From: Malania oleifera
Lineage: Eukaryota; Streptophyta; Magnoliopsida; Santalales; Ximeniaceae
Length of the DNA stretch: 64,000 nucleotides
Direction: 5' to 3'
Assembly: GCF_029873635.1 (NCBI RefSeq)
Contig: NC_080424.1
Span: 923,501-987,500 of the forward strand
Shown here in pieces: positions 44,418 through 56,344 of the stretch. Each line of letters begins with the position of its first letter. The first letter of the stretch is position 1. The translations under genes and the position numbers were made by a program. The notes under the pieces were generated by a model that did not search any database, was not told the DNA's origin, and was given only the letters and a program-made list of their open reading frames with translations.

Positions 44418-44697
44418 CTGCTGCTGGTGATTCCTCATCCATGACATGATGTATCACATCATAAGCCAGACAAAGTCTGATAGTTGCCACAGCCTTCACT
44501 TCCAGTTTCTTCCATTTTTTTTGTCGTCCATGCCTTCCAACTGCTTTCCGTACAACGCTTTCACCATGCCCTACTACACTAACAAACCCTTGACCCTCAT
44601 CTGCCATAATATGAAATTTCTAGATTTATTTGAACTTGACCATGTCGAACTTCGCATAAGAAATCCCAGACATCGTGACTTGTGCTCTGATACCAAT

Positions 44698-45162
44698 TGT
44701 TAAGAATTGTGCGACTATTATAATGAATAATACGGAAGGCATAGAGATAAAGAAAGTAAGAAAAACACACAGATTTAACTGCTGAATGCCTACATCCACA
44801 GGAGTGAGTTGCGCTAAATTTCACTATCTCATCAAAAGTAGGGTTACATCATATGTATTTATACTAACCCTAGTCATGTAGAGGTATTAGAAAAATTCCT
44901 CAAATACCCCTGTATCGTACCGCGAGAGCAACCAACCCATTAGTATCTTAGCGAATAAAACAATAAATTTCAAACTGATGCCGAACAAAATTATCAACTG
45001 TTTTCTTTAGGCAAACTCTCTTAGTTGGCTTATGGAAGAAATCATCAATGTACCTATGGAAAATTGTCGACGATTTTCTTCAAGCCAGTTGCCTAGTATT
45101 CTTCAGTTTGCTTTCTCTATACGTTCATGTGTTCCACTCGATGTGTGCCACATACTGCATCA
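44698..45162 (-). repeat. 5' LTR of the minus-strand copia
   Basis: Pairs with the LTR at 38118-38623 with obvious divergence, indicating an old insertion. It is followed on the minus strand by the tRNA-Met-type primer site. Confidence 0.8.
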
Positions 45163-45239
45163 ATTGTGCTTATAATATGCTTTTAACTTGCATTGATTAA
45201 GTATTATTCTATTGTTTTGGATTATTATAATAGGCAAAA

Positions 45240-45560
45240 CATACTCACCTCCTCTAAAGTTTGGCAAAAAGACAGAGACTTCCCCTGAGGATCCAAAAAT
45301 CTCAAGGATCCTCTTGAGATTTGTAAAAAATGACACAAACCTTCTCTGAAGTTTCAAAAATACCACAAATCTTATCTAAGAATTGTAAAAAAGATATAGA
45401 TCTCCCCTAAAACAATTTATCATTTTACAAAATATAAGGGAAGGTTTATATCTTTTTGACAAACTTAGGGAAGGTTTTTGAGATTTTTGAAACCTCGGAA
45501 AAGGTCTTTGAAATGGTTGAAACCTCAGCGAACGTCATTATCTTTTTGTTAAATTTCAAG
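45240..45560. repeat. Imperfect foldback (MITE-like) element
   Basis: The left arm cctctaaagtttggcaaaaa and the right arm, reversed, (aaatttaacaaaaagataat) are imperfect inverted repeats, with several related blocks (aggttt...gagatttt) between them. Ends and target duplication were not fixed. It has no coding capacity. Confidence 0.4.
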
Positions 45561-45688
45561 AGATTTAAAGAACTTGAAAAAAACAATTAAATTTTTTTTT
45601 TTTAAAAAAAGCATTTTCTAGTTCGAAGAGTTTTAAAAGAAAGACAAAATTGTTTCTAAAGAAATATTTAAAAATTTAAAAAGTTAGT

Positions 45689-45728
<40 letters not shown>

Positions 45729-46168
45729 TAATTCTAAACAATAGTATTCAGAAAGACTAAGAAGTATCATAATAAGTAAGGTGGAGGGCCTTCATTTGAC
45801 TGGGGTGGCGGCTGCGCGGGTGAATTAATTCCAACCACACTCCCCCACCTCCACGCACATGCATGCATCCATGGCAGAAGCCGCAGGTCTGTTTCCCTTA
45901 AAAATTTAATTTGATCCACAATATAATATTTTTTTTATATTAATGTGAAAACTTCAGCCACCATCGATCCCTTTTGGACCTCTTATGCAGCATCAATCCG
46001 ACGAAAATAGAAAATTTATATGTTGTAATTATGACTCGAGATCAATTGTGGTATATGCGATTCCTCCCCTGTTCACAAAACATCCAAAATTTTCTTTATA
46101 TTAATTTTTATGGATTCTTTTTTCTATTTTCTTTTTCATCCCATTTCAATTTAATTCTTTTCTAACAA
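45561..46168. other. Intergenic DNA, no gene seen
   Basis: AT-rich, with (TA)n at about 45695-45725. The frame at 45974-46165 is Phe/Ile-rich translation of T-rich DNA. Confidence 0.45.
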
Positions 46169-46386
46169 TTGGAAAGTAAATAGTAATAGTGATTTGTGAC
46201 TTTGGTGATCTCAAAGTCATGGATTCGATTCCCCCTTGAGGTATTATGTTGGTGAATTACCAGGAGTGTGTCAAAAGGCAGACGACTTTCACTCCTCCAG
46301 ATTTGGTGTCACACCATAGTATCTAAAGTTGTGCGATAATAACTAGAGTCCTCAGGTTATAAAAAAAAAAATTGTTGGAAAGTAAA
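46169..46386 (+). mobile_element. tRNA-derived SINE
   Basis: A 12-bp target duplication, ttggaaagtaaa, lies at 46169-46180 and 46375-46386. The body (46181-46374) holds a B-box-like ggattcgattcc at 46221-46232 and ends in a poly-A run. It differs in sequence from the SINEs at 11.95 and 62.58 kb, so this is a third family or a very diverged copy. Confidence 0.78.
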
Positions 46387-46771
46387 TTAGTAAATTGTAT
46401 TTGTTTTGATGGAAAAATTAATGGAAAGTTCATTTTTGATATTTGAATCAATGATTGATAAGCAATCACCTCTTATTTCTGAAATTATACACTGAAATTA
46501 TATATGGAAGAGAGAAATATTTAAGAGGCTTTTAGTGACGTTTGAAGGTTTGAATGTTTATGAAGTTAACTCTTATATATTTATGTGAAATAAATTTTAA
46601 TTAGTTAAGAAGTGTAGGCTAAGTTCATTTTCCATAGTAATATGGAATCAAATTGATTTATATTAATTAAACTTTCAATGCATGCCATGGTACAATGTTA
46701 GTCTTTCTGGTCGATACAAACAAGGTCTTGACTTTAGTATATCACATTTTGTGTAAGTGAAATTTAGATTA
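46387..46771. other. Intergenic DNA left of a copia insertion
   Basis: AT-rich, no gene or element recognised. It ends in the target duplication ATTCT of the next copia. Confidence 0.45.
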
Positions 46772-46776
46772 ATTCT

Positions 46777-47359
46777 TGTTGATTGTGGCTTTTATACTTT
46801 GATTTTCTTAAGCAAAGAAAGAAAAAAGAAAAACATGAAAGGGCAACACAGTAGGAGTTCGTCAACAAGTACACTGTGTTCATCGATGAGAAGACAGCAA
46901 AGACTCGTCGACGAACGTCCTAAGATCGTCGAAGAGAAAATATCGAGAGCAAGAAAATTTCAGAGTTCTGGACTCGTCGACGAAAGTCTGTTCTCGTTGA
47001 CGAATTGTGTTCTTTGTCTCATCGATGAATTCCGTTCTCGTCGACGAGAGGTTTTAGGTTGCGAGCAGTTTTTCTGAATTTTGAATTTGAACGTTGGTTG
47101 TTTGGGTAAATAGAGGGAAACCTTCGAGAGACTTTTTTATATGTCATTATGGGCATGTATTGAGAGAGAGAGTGATTATTTTGAGAAGTGTATTGTGTAC
47201 ATTATGATTTTCATAGTGAAATTTGTATGTCATTGCTTTCGTAGATGTTGACTTTGTCGAACCATGTAAATCATGTTGTTGTTTTTTGATCTACTTGTAT
47301 TATTTACTTATTATATTTATTCTGCTGTGCGTCTTTGTTATTTGATCCATATCACAACA
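46777..47359 (+). repeat. 5' LTR of the plus-strand copia
   Basis: Carries a run of TCGTCGACGA-type motifs at about 46855-47060, several of them palindromic (for example ctcgtcgacgag), upstream of the presumed promoter. Confidence 0.88.
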
Positions 47360-50300
47360 AATTGGAATCAGAGAGATTGTTATCATGGCATCGAGATTGT
47401 ATTCTGTAAGATTTGACGTTGTCAAATTTGATGGAACCGGGAATTTTGGTTTATGGTAGAGGAGAGTAAAGGACATTCTTGTGCAGCAAGGAATGGCTAA
47501 GACTTTACTTGATACTCAACTGGAAGAAATGGATGAGGCAACATGGGTAGATTTGAAAGCAAAGGCTGCATCTACAATACACTTGTGTTTGGCCAACAAA
47601 GTTCTCTATCGGGTGATGGAGGAAGATTCTCTAGCGGCAATCTGGCGAAAGTTAGAAAACCGGTACATGTCTAAATCCCTCAATAACAAATTTTTTCTTA
47701 AGCAGCATTTATATTGACTTAATATGGTGGAAGGATCAAATCTAGATCAATACATCAATGCTTTCAATCAAATTATTAGTGATTTGAAAAAAGTTGATGT
47801 TAAGTTTGATGAGAATGACAAAACTTTGATCTTGTTAAACTCTTTGCCCTTGACTCATACCTATGAAAATATTGTGACCACTCTTAGGTGGGAAAAATAA
47901 ACTCTTAATCTAGAAGTGGTAACAAATGCCTTGTTAAATTTTCATCAAAAGTTGAAGATATGTGATGAAGGAGAAAGACTTATGGTAAAGGTTAGTAATA
48001 AGTGAGACAAAGGAAAGTCTAAGAATGGGTCTCGTCAGAAATCCCGAAATCAATCCTAGAAGAAGAAGGAAATCCAATGTTATAAATGCGGTAAAAAGGG
48101 GCATGTGAAACCGAAGTGTCTAGATTGGAAGAAGGGAAATGCTGAAAAGCATGGAGGGATTTCAAAATCTGTGAATGTTGTTCAAGAAGAAGATTCAGCA
48201 GATGGTGATGTTCTATTAGTTTTAGCGGGGTCAGATAATCTAACAGACTATTGGATACTTGACTCGGCATATTCTTATCACATGACTCCGAACAAGGAGT
48301 GGTTCAACACTTATAGGTTAGTGAATTCTAGATCAGTTCTTATGGGTAATGACGCTTCTTGCAAGATCGTTGACATAGGGAATGTAAAGATAAAAATGTT
48401 TGATGGTGCTGTAAGAACGTTGTGTAATGTAAGACATATACCTGAGTTGAGAAAGAGTTTGATATCTCTTAACACTTTAGATTGTAATGGCTTCAATTAC
48501 ACGTCCAAAGGTGGAGTCTTGATAGTATGAAAAGGCAATCTGACTTTAATGAAAGGGCAGAAACTGGATGAGAATATTTACACGTTGCAGGGAACTACCA
48601 TTTTAGGTGGAGTTACAGTCGTGGATGTTGAATCAGATGAGACTGTCTTGTGGCATATGGGCCTTGGACATATGGGGGAACACTACATGAAAGAATTACA
48701 TAAGAGGAAACTTTTTAAAGGTTTGAAATCATATCAGTTGGAATTTTATAGGATTTGTGTTCTTGGAAAACAAAACAAGGCAAAGTTCAGATCAGCTACT
48801 CACAAGATGAAAGGTATTCTTAACTATGTGCATTCAGATGTTTGAGACCCTGTTATAGTTGCATCAAAGGGTAGAAATGAGTATTATGTGAGTTTCATTG
48901 ATGATTACTCACGGAAGGTTTGGGTTTACTTCATACATCACAAATCAAGTATGTTTGCCAAGTTTAAGATTTGGAAGGTTGAAGTGGAAAACCTGACAGG
49001 GAGGAGAATCAAATACCTAAGGTCGGATAATGGGATTGAGTACGTTGATTCTCGGTTTATGGAGTTTTGTGCGGAGCAGGGCATCAAGAGAAATTTTACA
49101 GTTTGCCGGACACCTCAGTAAAATGGTATGGCAGAACAAATGAATCGGACTCTTTATGAAAGGGCTCAGTGTCTTAGATTAAATGTAGGGCTACTAAAGA
49201 AATTATGGGCCGAGGCAATGAGGATGACTTGTTTTTTGATAAACCAATCACCAAGGGCATCATTAGAGGGTAGAGTGGCAGAAGAGATATGGATGGGAAA
49301 TGCAGTAGACTACTTCGGATTGAAGGCATTCGGGTGTCCAACCTATGTCCACGTGTCTAGTAAGGAGAGGTCTAAGCTTGACCCAAAGTCTCATCATTGC
49401 CTCTTTTTGAGATATCTAGAAGGTGTAAAGGGGTACAAGCTATGAGACCCAGTGGCAAACAAAGTGGTGATTGATAGGGATGTAGTCTTTGAAGAGAAGG
49501 TTATGGTGAAGCGTACTCCAAAGTTTAATGAATAGAAATAGGAGCCAGAAAGCTGGGGCAATGATGAACATGTTGTGCAGGTGGAGTTGGAAGCTCAAGG
49601 CAATAGAAACGATCATGGTCCTATGGTTGCAAGGAGCTCTAGCTCGGGAAACCAGCAAGTCAACGATATTCCTATACGGAGATCCAGATGCACTATCAGG
49701 CCTCCATCAAGGTATGGATTTGAAGAGTTAGTATCCTATGCTTTTCTTACTTGTTGCAATGATCCAACTACATTTTAAGAGGCAGTGCATGCCCAGGAGA
49801 AAGATAGGTGGATGAGAGCGATGATTGAGGAGATAGAATCACCACATAAGAATCAAACTTAGGATTTGGTGAAGCTTCCAGATGGGAAGAGATCGATAGT
49901 GTAACGACCTGCTTACTTTACTATATAATTAAACATAATCAACAAAGTGAACCCGAACTCGCGGGTAATGGGGTACACCTGACATACACAGCGGAAACCT
50001 AAGCAGCAGTAAATATAAATCACATCCATCAAACCATGAAATACATAATGCCAGAGTTAACTATAATTCACAATAATACTGTACTCAAACACAATCCCCA
50101 AAATATATAAAAATATCTCTAGGATCCCACATCAAAATCTCCTGATCCTAGCTCAAACTTACCCTCCTAGCGGGGTAGTACAACTAACTCGACGGCGGCC
50201 TCACTCCACCGGTCTTTCTGGGTTTCCTGAAAATTATTTAAACTGGGGTGAGACACCTCTCAGTAAGGGAAAATAAACTAAATACAACTGTATGGTAACA

Positions 50301-50849
50301 TGTATATTTAATGCTAATATAGATATACAATACATTTTGCATACTAGAAAACATTAATCATTTAATAACTGCATAATCATATACTTTCATATTTTTAATA
50401 AATCGTACTGTCCATGAACTGTCTGGTATAACTAATAATACTAAAAATTTACGCAGGATGAATAGCTAGCTGATGACATGTATTAACCCCCATGATGGGT
50501 TGTGCAGCCCGAAGGCGGGACTCGACAATAGCTGGCCGACCACTATCGAGTCAAAAATATCTGTAAGTACGATGGGCCCGCCACACCCTAGTTCGGACTA
50601 ACAAGTGGACGTCTACAACTCTACACTGAAAGCCACATAGACTATCCATCTGCCACCCCCTCTACTTGTAGGGGCGGTTAGCATAAGTCTGAACATAATA
50701 ATCTGATCTGTATAGCTATGGTACCGTGCTCCTGAAACTAAATTGAACTATCATTTGGGTTTTGATAACATATAATATATGATAATATACTTGTCTAACA
50801 TAAGTAGATTGATAACATTTTCTGTAATAACATACATACATACATATGT

Positions 50850-50985
50850 ACATACAACCTTGCACCGAATTCTTTCATATCTGCGGCCTTGCGCCGAACA
50901 TTCATAAATATGACCTTGCGCCGAAATCATACATAATACACGGCCTTGCGCCGGCTATCAATCACGGCCTTGCACCAAACATTTT
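50850..50985. repeat. Short tandem array in the solo LTR
   Basis: Five units of about 25-35 bp with the core cggccttgcgccgaa (variants ccttgcaccgaa). The GC-rich core stands out in AT-rich DNA and is itself partly palindromic (ggc...gcc). The related solo LTR at 42.5 kb does not show it. Confidence 0.7.
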
Positions 50986-51811
50986 ATACTTATCATTCTA
51001 AATAAATAATTCATTTATCATGTATTTTGAAATCATAATGTGCTACATTATTTCATAATATCTGAAAACATACCTTATTCGTAAAATTATCATAACATAA
51101 TACTTTTCATGTAAAATAATATTCATGTCACACAATGCTAAATAAAACCATACATTCTATTCTAAAATCATATTTTCTGGCATTTCATAATATATATACA
51201 TTTCAACATAATAACAGTATTTTCCTAAATATGCATTTTTACCAATCTACTATATATATATATATAATACATGCTTCCTGAAAATTAATTTGCTTATAAA
51301 TAATAATAATTTGCATGGAAAATGACTGTTTTAGTTTATTCCCTTACCTGATTCCTAAAAGAAACCCCCAAAATATCCTTGTCCTGCACTCGCAGGGTTT
51401 TCCGTTCAACACCCTGAAATCAACATTTTTCAGAGCAAAATTTCAGTATTTTTCTGTGAATAACATCTCCTATAACTATGGGAAGACCAAATTTTGAATA
51501 AAAAGTATTACCTTAAACCAGGGATGAATTCCAAAGTAGCTCCACCGACGATCTACTCCGGTAGGTTTGCAAAGAACTTTCCCAAGAGCGTCGTGGTGGC
51601 TTCAGATCGTCGAACAGGCGAGAATCCGGCCCGAGATCTTAGAGAGAATGCAACGCCCCAACCCGGGTCTACCAGGGAGCACTATGTCTCTCCTCCTCCA
51701 CCTGGACAATACAATAGGGGGGCGGACCTTATCGGACTAATGACTAGCCCCACAAACCAACGTGTGTCCTTTTCAGTGTGTTTTGTCCTCACTCACACAC
51801 TTCCTGAGAAA

Positions 51812-51880
51812 ACTTCCCAGGAGGTCACCCATCCTAATATTGCTCCAAGGTAAGCACGCTTAACCGTGGAGTTCTTATGG
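51812..51880 (-). repeat. 5S rRNA-like block of Cassandra LTR 1
   Basis: On minus: gttcc..ggttaagcgtgcttacc and aggatgggtgacctcc, matching the 3' two thirds of plant 5S rRNA, which includes the Pol III internal control region. It is part of an LTR and not a 5S gene. Confidence 0.85.
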
Positions 51881-52240
51881 GAAGGGCTCCTGAAAAGAAA
51901 GATGCACCTTGTTGATATGGGTAGTAACATCTAATCTTTTTAAATCTTTTCATCCATGGGGTATCACATTCTCCCCCACTTATAGAACGCAACGTCCTCG
52001 TTGCGAACCCACATTTCCAAACCCAGGCGATGTTATTCTCATCACACTTTCGGCTGGGTGTTGGCTCTGATACCATTTGTAACTCCCCAACCTGGGTCTG
52101 TCAGGGAGCACTACGTCTCTCCTCCTCTACCTGGACCAGACAACAAGGGGTGGGCCTTATCGGACTAATGACTGGCCCCACAGATCAACAAGTGTCCTTT
52201 TCAGTGTGTTTTGTCCTCACTTATACACTTCCTGAGAAAA

Positions 52241-52310
52241 CTTCCAAGAGGTCACCCATCCCAAGATTGCTCCAAGTCAAGCACGCTTAAATATGAAGTT
52301 CTTGTGGGAA
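52241..52310 (-). repeat. 5S rRNA-like block of Cassandra LTR 2
   Basis: Same block on minus, more diverged in the first half (taagcgtgcttgacttgg; gggatgggtgacctct). Confidence 0.82.
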
Positions 52311-52445
52311 AGCTCCCGAAAAGAAAAGTGCACGTTGTTGATATGGGTAGTAACATATAATCTTTTAAGTCTTTCATCCATGGGGTATCACATTGGATGT
52401 TACTACCCATATCAACAAGGTGCACCTTTCTTTTTAGGAACACGT

Positions 52446-52515
52446 CCCATAAGAACTCCACGGTTAAGCGTGCTTGCCTTGGAGCAATTGGGATGGGTGA
52501 CTTCCTAGGAAGTTT
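52446..52515 (+). repeat. 5S rRNA-like block of Cassandra LTR 3
   Basis: On plus: gaactccacggttaagcgtg and gggatgggtgacttcc. Confidence 0.85.
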
Positions 52516-52870
52516 TATCAGGAAGTGTGTAAGTGAAGAAAAAATACACTGAAAAAGACACGTGTTGGTATGTGGGGCCAGTCATTAGTCCGATAAGGCC
52601 CGCCGCCCTGTTGTCTCGTCTAGGTGGAGGAGGAGAGACGCAGTGCTCCCTGGCAGACCCGGGTTGGGGCGTTACAAATGATATCAGAGCCAACACCCAA
52701 CCGGAAGTGTGATGAGATTCACATCGCCTGTGTTTGGAAATGTGGGTTCGCAACGAGGACGTTGTGTTCTATAAGTGGGGGAGAATGTGATACCCCATAG
52801 ATGAAAGACTTAAAAGATTAGATGTTACTACCCATATCAACAAGGTGCACCTTTCTTTTCGGGAGCTTTC

Positions 52871-52941
52871 CCATAAAAACTTCATAGTTAAGCGTGTTTG
52901 GCTTGGAGCAATCTTGGGATGGGTGACCTCCTAAGAAGTTT
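52871..52941 (+). repeat. 5S rRNA-like block of Cassandra LTR 4
   Basis: On plus: agttaagcgtgtttggcttg and gggatgggtgacctcc. Confidence 0.85.
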
Positions 52942-53123
52942 TCTCAGGAAGTGTGTGAGTGAGGACAAAACACACTGAAAAGGACACGTGTTGGTTTGTG
53001 GGGTCAGTCATTAGTCCGATAAGATCCGCCGCTTGTTGTTTAGTCCAGGTGGAGGAGGAGAGACGCAGTGCTCCCTGGCAGACCCAGGTTGGGGTGTTAC
53101 AGAGAAGGTAAGAAGGACGAAGT

Positions 53124-53180
<57 letters not shown>

Positions 53181-55010
53181 TTTTCGCTCAATTTCTGGCT
53201 AAAAAAAATGAGGTTTAGGCCTATTTATACACTGGCCTTCGTCGAAGAGCCACATCACTTCGTGAACGAGATCAAGAAGGAAATTCGTCGACGAATACTA
53301 TTCCTCATCGACGAAATTTAGAGCTGAGAAAAATAGCCTCTTGGCATCTTCTCATTGACGAAGCTCACCCTCGTCGACAAGCCCAAAATGCAACCTCGTC
53401 GACGAACGCTTACTATTTCCATTTTCCTCTCTCTCTCTCTCTTTATTATTTAAACACCATTATTCTTTGGGTCATTACAGATAGATTGCAAATGGTTATA
53501 TAGGAAGAAAGAGGCAATTTCAAAAAAAGAAGGAGAGAAATTCAAGGTTCGGTTGGTGGCAAAAGGATACTCATAGAAGAAGGGGATAGATTATGATGAG
53601 ATCTTTTCTCCAATAGCCTGACATACTTCTATCAGAATTATGTTGGGGTTGGCAACCCATTACTATCTTCATTTGGAACAAATGGATGTGAATACTATGT
53701 TTCTTCACGGTGACTTGGAGGAACAATTCTGTACAGCCGGAGGGATTCATTGAACCAGAAAAAAGGAAATTTTGTTTGTGGATTGAAGAAATCTTTTTAT
53801 GGGGTAAAACAGTCTCTAAGGCAATGGTATAAACATTTTGATTCTTACATGATCAAGATTGGCTACAAGAGGTGTGAATATGACTACTGCGTATATGTGA
53901 ACAAGCTTGAAGATGATTCTCTTATTTTCTTGTTATTGTATGTCGATGACATGTTGATAGTTACAAAGGTTTTAACTGAGGTGAATCAGTTAAAGGATCT
54001 GTTGTATAAAGAATTTGACATGAAGGATCTTGGTTCAATCAAGAAAATACTTAGGATGAAGATTCGCCGTGACAAAATTGTAGGGAGATTATGGTTATCT
54101 CAGGGTGGTTATGTACAGAAGGTGTTAGAGAGGTTTGGCATGATTGATGCAAAACCGGTGTGTACACCTCTAGCGAATCATTTCAAATTGTCTACTGAAT
54201 GTTGCCCAAGTACGGATGAGGAAATTTGGTACATGTTAGAGGTCCCTTATGCTAGTGCTATGGGGAGTTTAATGTATGTCATGGTGTGTACGAGACCAGA
54301 TTTGGCTCATGCAGTGAACGTGATGAGCAAGTTTCTCTTTAATCTGAGAAGGCAGCATTAGGAAGTTTTAAAATGGATACTTAGATACTTGCGGGGTACA
54401 TCGGATTATGACATCATGTTCGACAAACAACAGGGTTGTCCTTCAGTTATGGGGTTTGTTGATGCTAATTATGTTGGAGATATGGATAACAAAAGGTCTA
54501 CAACGGGATATGTGTTTACCCTTGTAGGAGGACCGGTGTGTTGGAGATCCATAGTACATTATCTGGTAGCATTGTCAACAACCTGAGGCGCAATATATGG
54601 TAGTTGTCGAAGCTACAAAGGAAGCCTTATGACTTGCTGGTTTAGTCAGAGAGTTGGGGTTACAAAAAGATGGTGTGGTGCTGCATTGTGATAGTCAAAG
54701 TGCTATTTACTTGGCAAAGAATTAGATATACCATGCTAGAACCAAGCACATTGATGTGAGGTTCCATAGGGTTTGGGAATTGATTGCTTCGGTTGAGCTT
54801 GTATTGGAGAAAGTTCACATGTCTAGAAATGCAGCAGATATTCCGACCAAATCAGTTACTTTAGAGAATTTCAAGCATTGCTTAGACTTATTCCATGTTT
54901 CCAAGTGATAGAAGGGAGACATACCTAACCAAGCGTTTTCAAGTTCAAGGTGGAGCAGTTCATGTTTCTCGGGATTCTCCTAAGAGGCATATAATCGCCA
55001 AGGTGAAGAT

Positions 55011-55557
55011 TGTTGATTGTGGCTCCTATACTTTATTTTTTTTAAGTAAAGAAAGAAGAAAAAAAAAAAACATAAAGGAGCAACACAACAGGAGCTCGTC
55101 GATGAGTACACTGTGTTCGTCGACAAGAAGACAGCAAGGACTTGTCAACAAGAAAATACCGAGAGCAGGAAAATTTTAGAGTTCTGGACTTGTCGACGAA
55201 AGTCTGTTCTCGTCGACCAATTGTCTTCTTTGTCTCATCGACGAGAGGTTCTGGGTTGCGAGCAATTTTTTTGAATTTTGAATTTGAAAGTTGGGTGGTT
55301 GGGTAAACGGAGGGAAACCTCCGAGAGACTCTTTTATATGTCATTCTAGGCATGTATTGAAAGATAAAAAGTGATCATTTTGAGAAGTGTATTGTATACA
55401 TTGTGATTTTCATAGTGAAATTTGTGTACCATTACTTTCGTGGATGTAGGTTTTACTGAATCACGTAAATCGTGTTGTTGTTTTTGTTATGGTTGTGTTA
55501 TTTACTTGTTATATTTATTCCGTTGTGCGTTTTTGTTATTCAATCCATATTGTAACA
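55011..55557 (+). repeat. 3' LTR of the plus-strand copia
   Basis: Diverged partner of the 5' LTR, with the same GTCGAC-motif block at about 55090-55250. Confidence 0.88.
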
Positions 55558-55562
55558 ATTCT

Positions 55563-56344
55563 CTTACAAGTACAATTCATTAATGTGAGTAACTTTTTCC
55601 ATAGGTAGGGTGATTAATTAATACATTTATATTTCATATAATTTTCTTATTCGATGGAATATTTTCTACTCATTTCCATGAGAAATTAAAAAGGATAATT
55701 ATAGAACAAAAATACAACACGTCAAAATGAACTAATTCTATTGTGTTCATTAATACTATTTAAGCAAGTATAATCTAATCCTAGGAAGTAATCATTATTT
55801 ATTTTGGTCAAAATGTATAATATCCTGATACATAACTTGTTTAATGTATTCTAAGACTAACATGTATGATCTATTTATGATTAAAAAAGTAATAATATAT
55901 TGTCATATTATATATATTCAATGTCATAAGGTTTAGTATCTTCATGCATAACTCATTTAATGTATTTAAACATTATGTCTTGTTTTTGATAGTGGGAATA
56001 TAGAACATCGTGAAAAATGTGACGATAAAATCATATTAAAAGAATATGGGTACAATAATATTTTTTGAGAGGTGTTGTTGACATTTCAAGAATAGCATTG
56101 GTATTTAAAATTTATTTTGTAATATATCAAATGACAATTTCACCTCACAAGTTTACTTTACAAGTGAAAAAATAAAAATAAATCACGAGGGCAAAATCTT
56201 CATTTTGTTGCATGAGAAATATAATCAGGTGTTGGTCATTTTGTATAGAAACTAAGGTCAATGGTTCATGTCTCAGTGTTCCAAAATAGAGACATAGATT
56301 TTAACTTTTGAGTTTCTTGTTAAGACATTTATTCTTAATTAGTC
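55563..56344. other. Intergenic AT-rich DNA, no gene seen
   Basis: No open frame of note, element end or RNA gene recognised. Confidence 0.5.

Larger units (their letters stand above)
38118..45162 (-). mobile_element. Broken copia element (minus strand) with a gypsy solo LTR inside
   Basis: LTRs 38118-38623 and 44698-45162 (on plus they start TGataa/TGTTAA and end CAACA/CATCA). Flanks ATTAT and ATTGT are a plausible diverged target duplication. On the minus strand: primer site attggtatcagagc next to 44697, gag start (VKAVATIRLCLAYDVIHHVM, about 44500), protease/INT region (41909-40995: DSVCSYHMIPNKDW, HIDFWGPVRVASRGG), further INT (40869-40567), RT (39836-39309: FMLLYADDMLI) and RNase H (39126-38716). 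The polypurine tract aaggtggagat abuts the left LTR. It is broken in many places and old compared with the copia at 28-34 kb. Confidence 0.88.
51649..53101. mobile_element. Cassandra TRIM present as a head-to-head inverted dimer
   Basis: The whole unit is flanked by one 5-bp target duplication GAGAA (51644-51648 and 53102-53106). The left half, read on minus, and the right half, read on plus, each have two LTRs with a short interior: LTRs 51649-51968, 52078-52392, 52393-52676 and 52786-53101; interiors of about 110 bp. Each interior has a tRNA-Met-type primer site (atg(g/a)tatcagagcc) and polypurine tract (gtgggggagaa). Every LTR carries a 5S rRNA-like block, the hallmark of Cassandra: ggttaagcgtgcttg and gggatgggtgac. 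No coding capacity. Confidence 0.9.
49900..53479 (-). mobile_element. Gypsy-type solo LTR (minus orientation) carrying a Cassandra dimer
   Basis: Plus-strand ends TGTAACGACCTGC...GGGTCATTACA. A perfect 5-bp target duplication GATAG lies at 49895-49899 and 53480-53484. With the nested element removed it is about 2.1 kb, non-coding and alignable in outline with the solo LTR at 42475-44417. It has TCGTCGACGA-type motifs at 53240-53405, (GA)n at about 53128-53176 and a short tandem array at 50850-50985. It lies in the RT region of the host copia. Confidence 0.85.
46777..55557 (+). mobile_element. Broken copia element (plus strand) with a nested gypsy solo LTR
   Basis: LTRs 46777-47359 and 55011-55557 (TGTTGATTGTGGC...TAACA/ACAACA). 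The target duplication ATTCT is at 46772-46776 and 55558-55562. Primer site attggaatcagag follows the 5' LTR. Coding traces in order: gag (FDGTGNFGLW, 47430 on, with knuckle CYKCGKKGHVKPKC near 48080), protease (YWILDSAYSYHMTPNKEW), GAG-pre-integrase (LWHMGLGHMG), integrase (SFIDDYSRKVWVYF), RT start to 49899, RT remainder from 53480 (FLLLYVDDMLI) and RNase H (54389-54890). Broken in many places. Related to the copia at 38-45 kb and to elements X and Y. Confidence 0.9.

Noticed and set aside
51812-52941. Four 5S rRNA-like segments as real 5S genes
   Set aside because: Each covers only part of 5S rRNA and sits at the same place within a Cassandra LTR.
52931-53191. Ser/Leu-rich protein on the minus strand
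   Set aside because: It is translation of a (GA)n tract and the Cassandra LTR.
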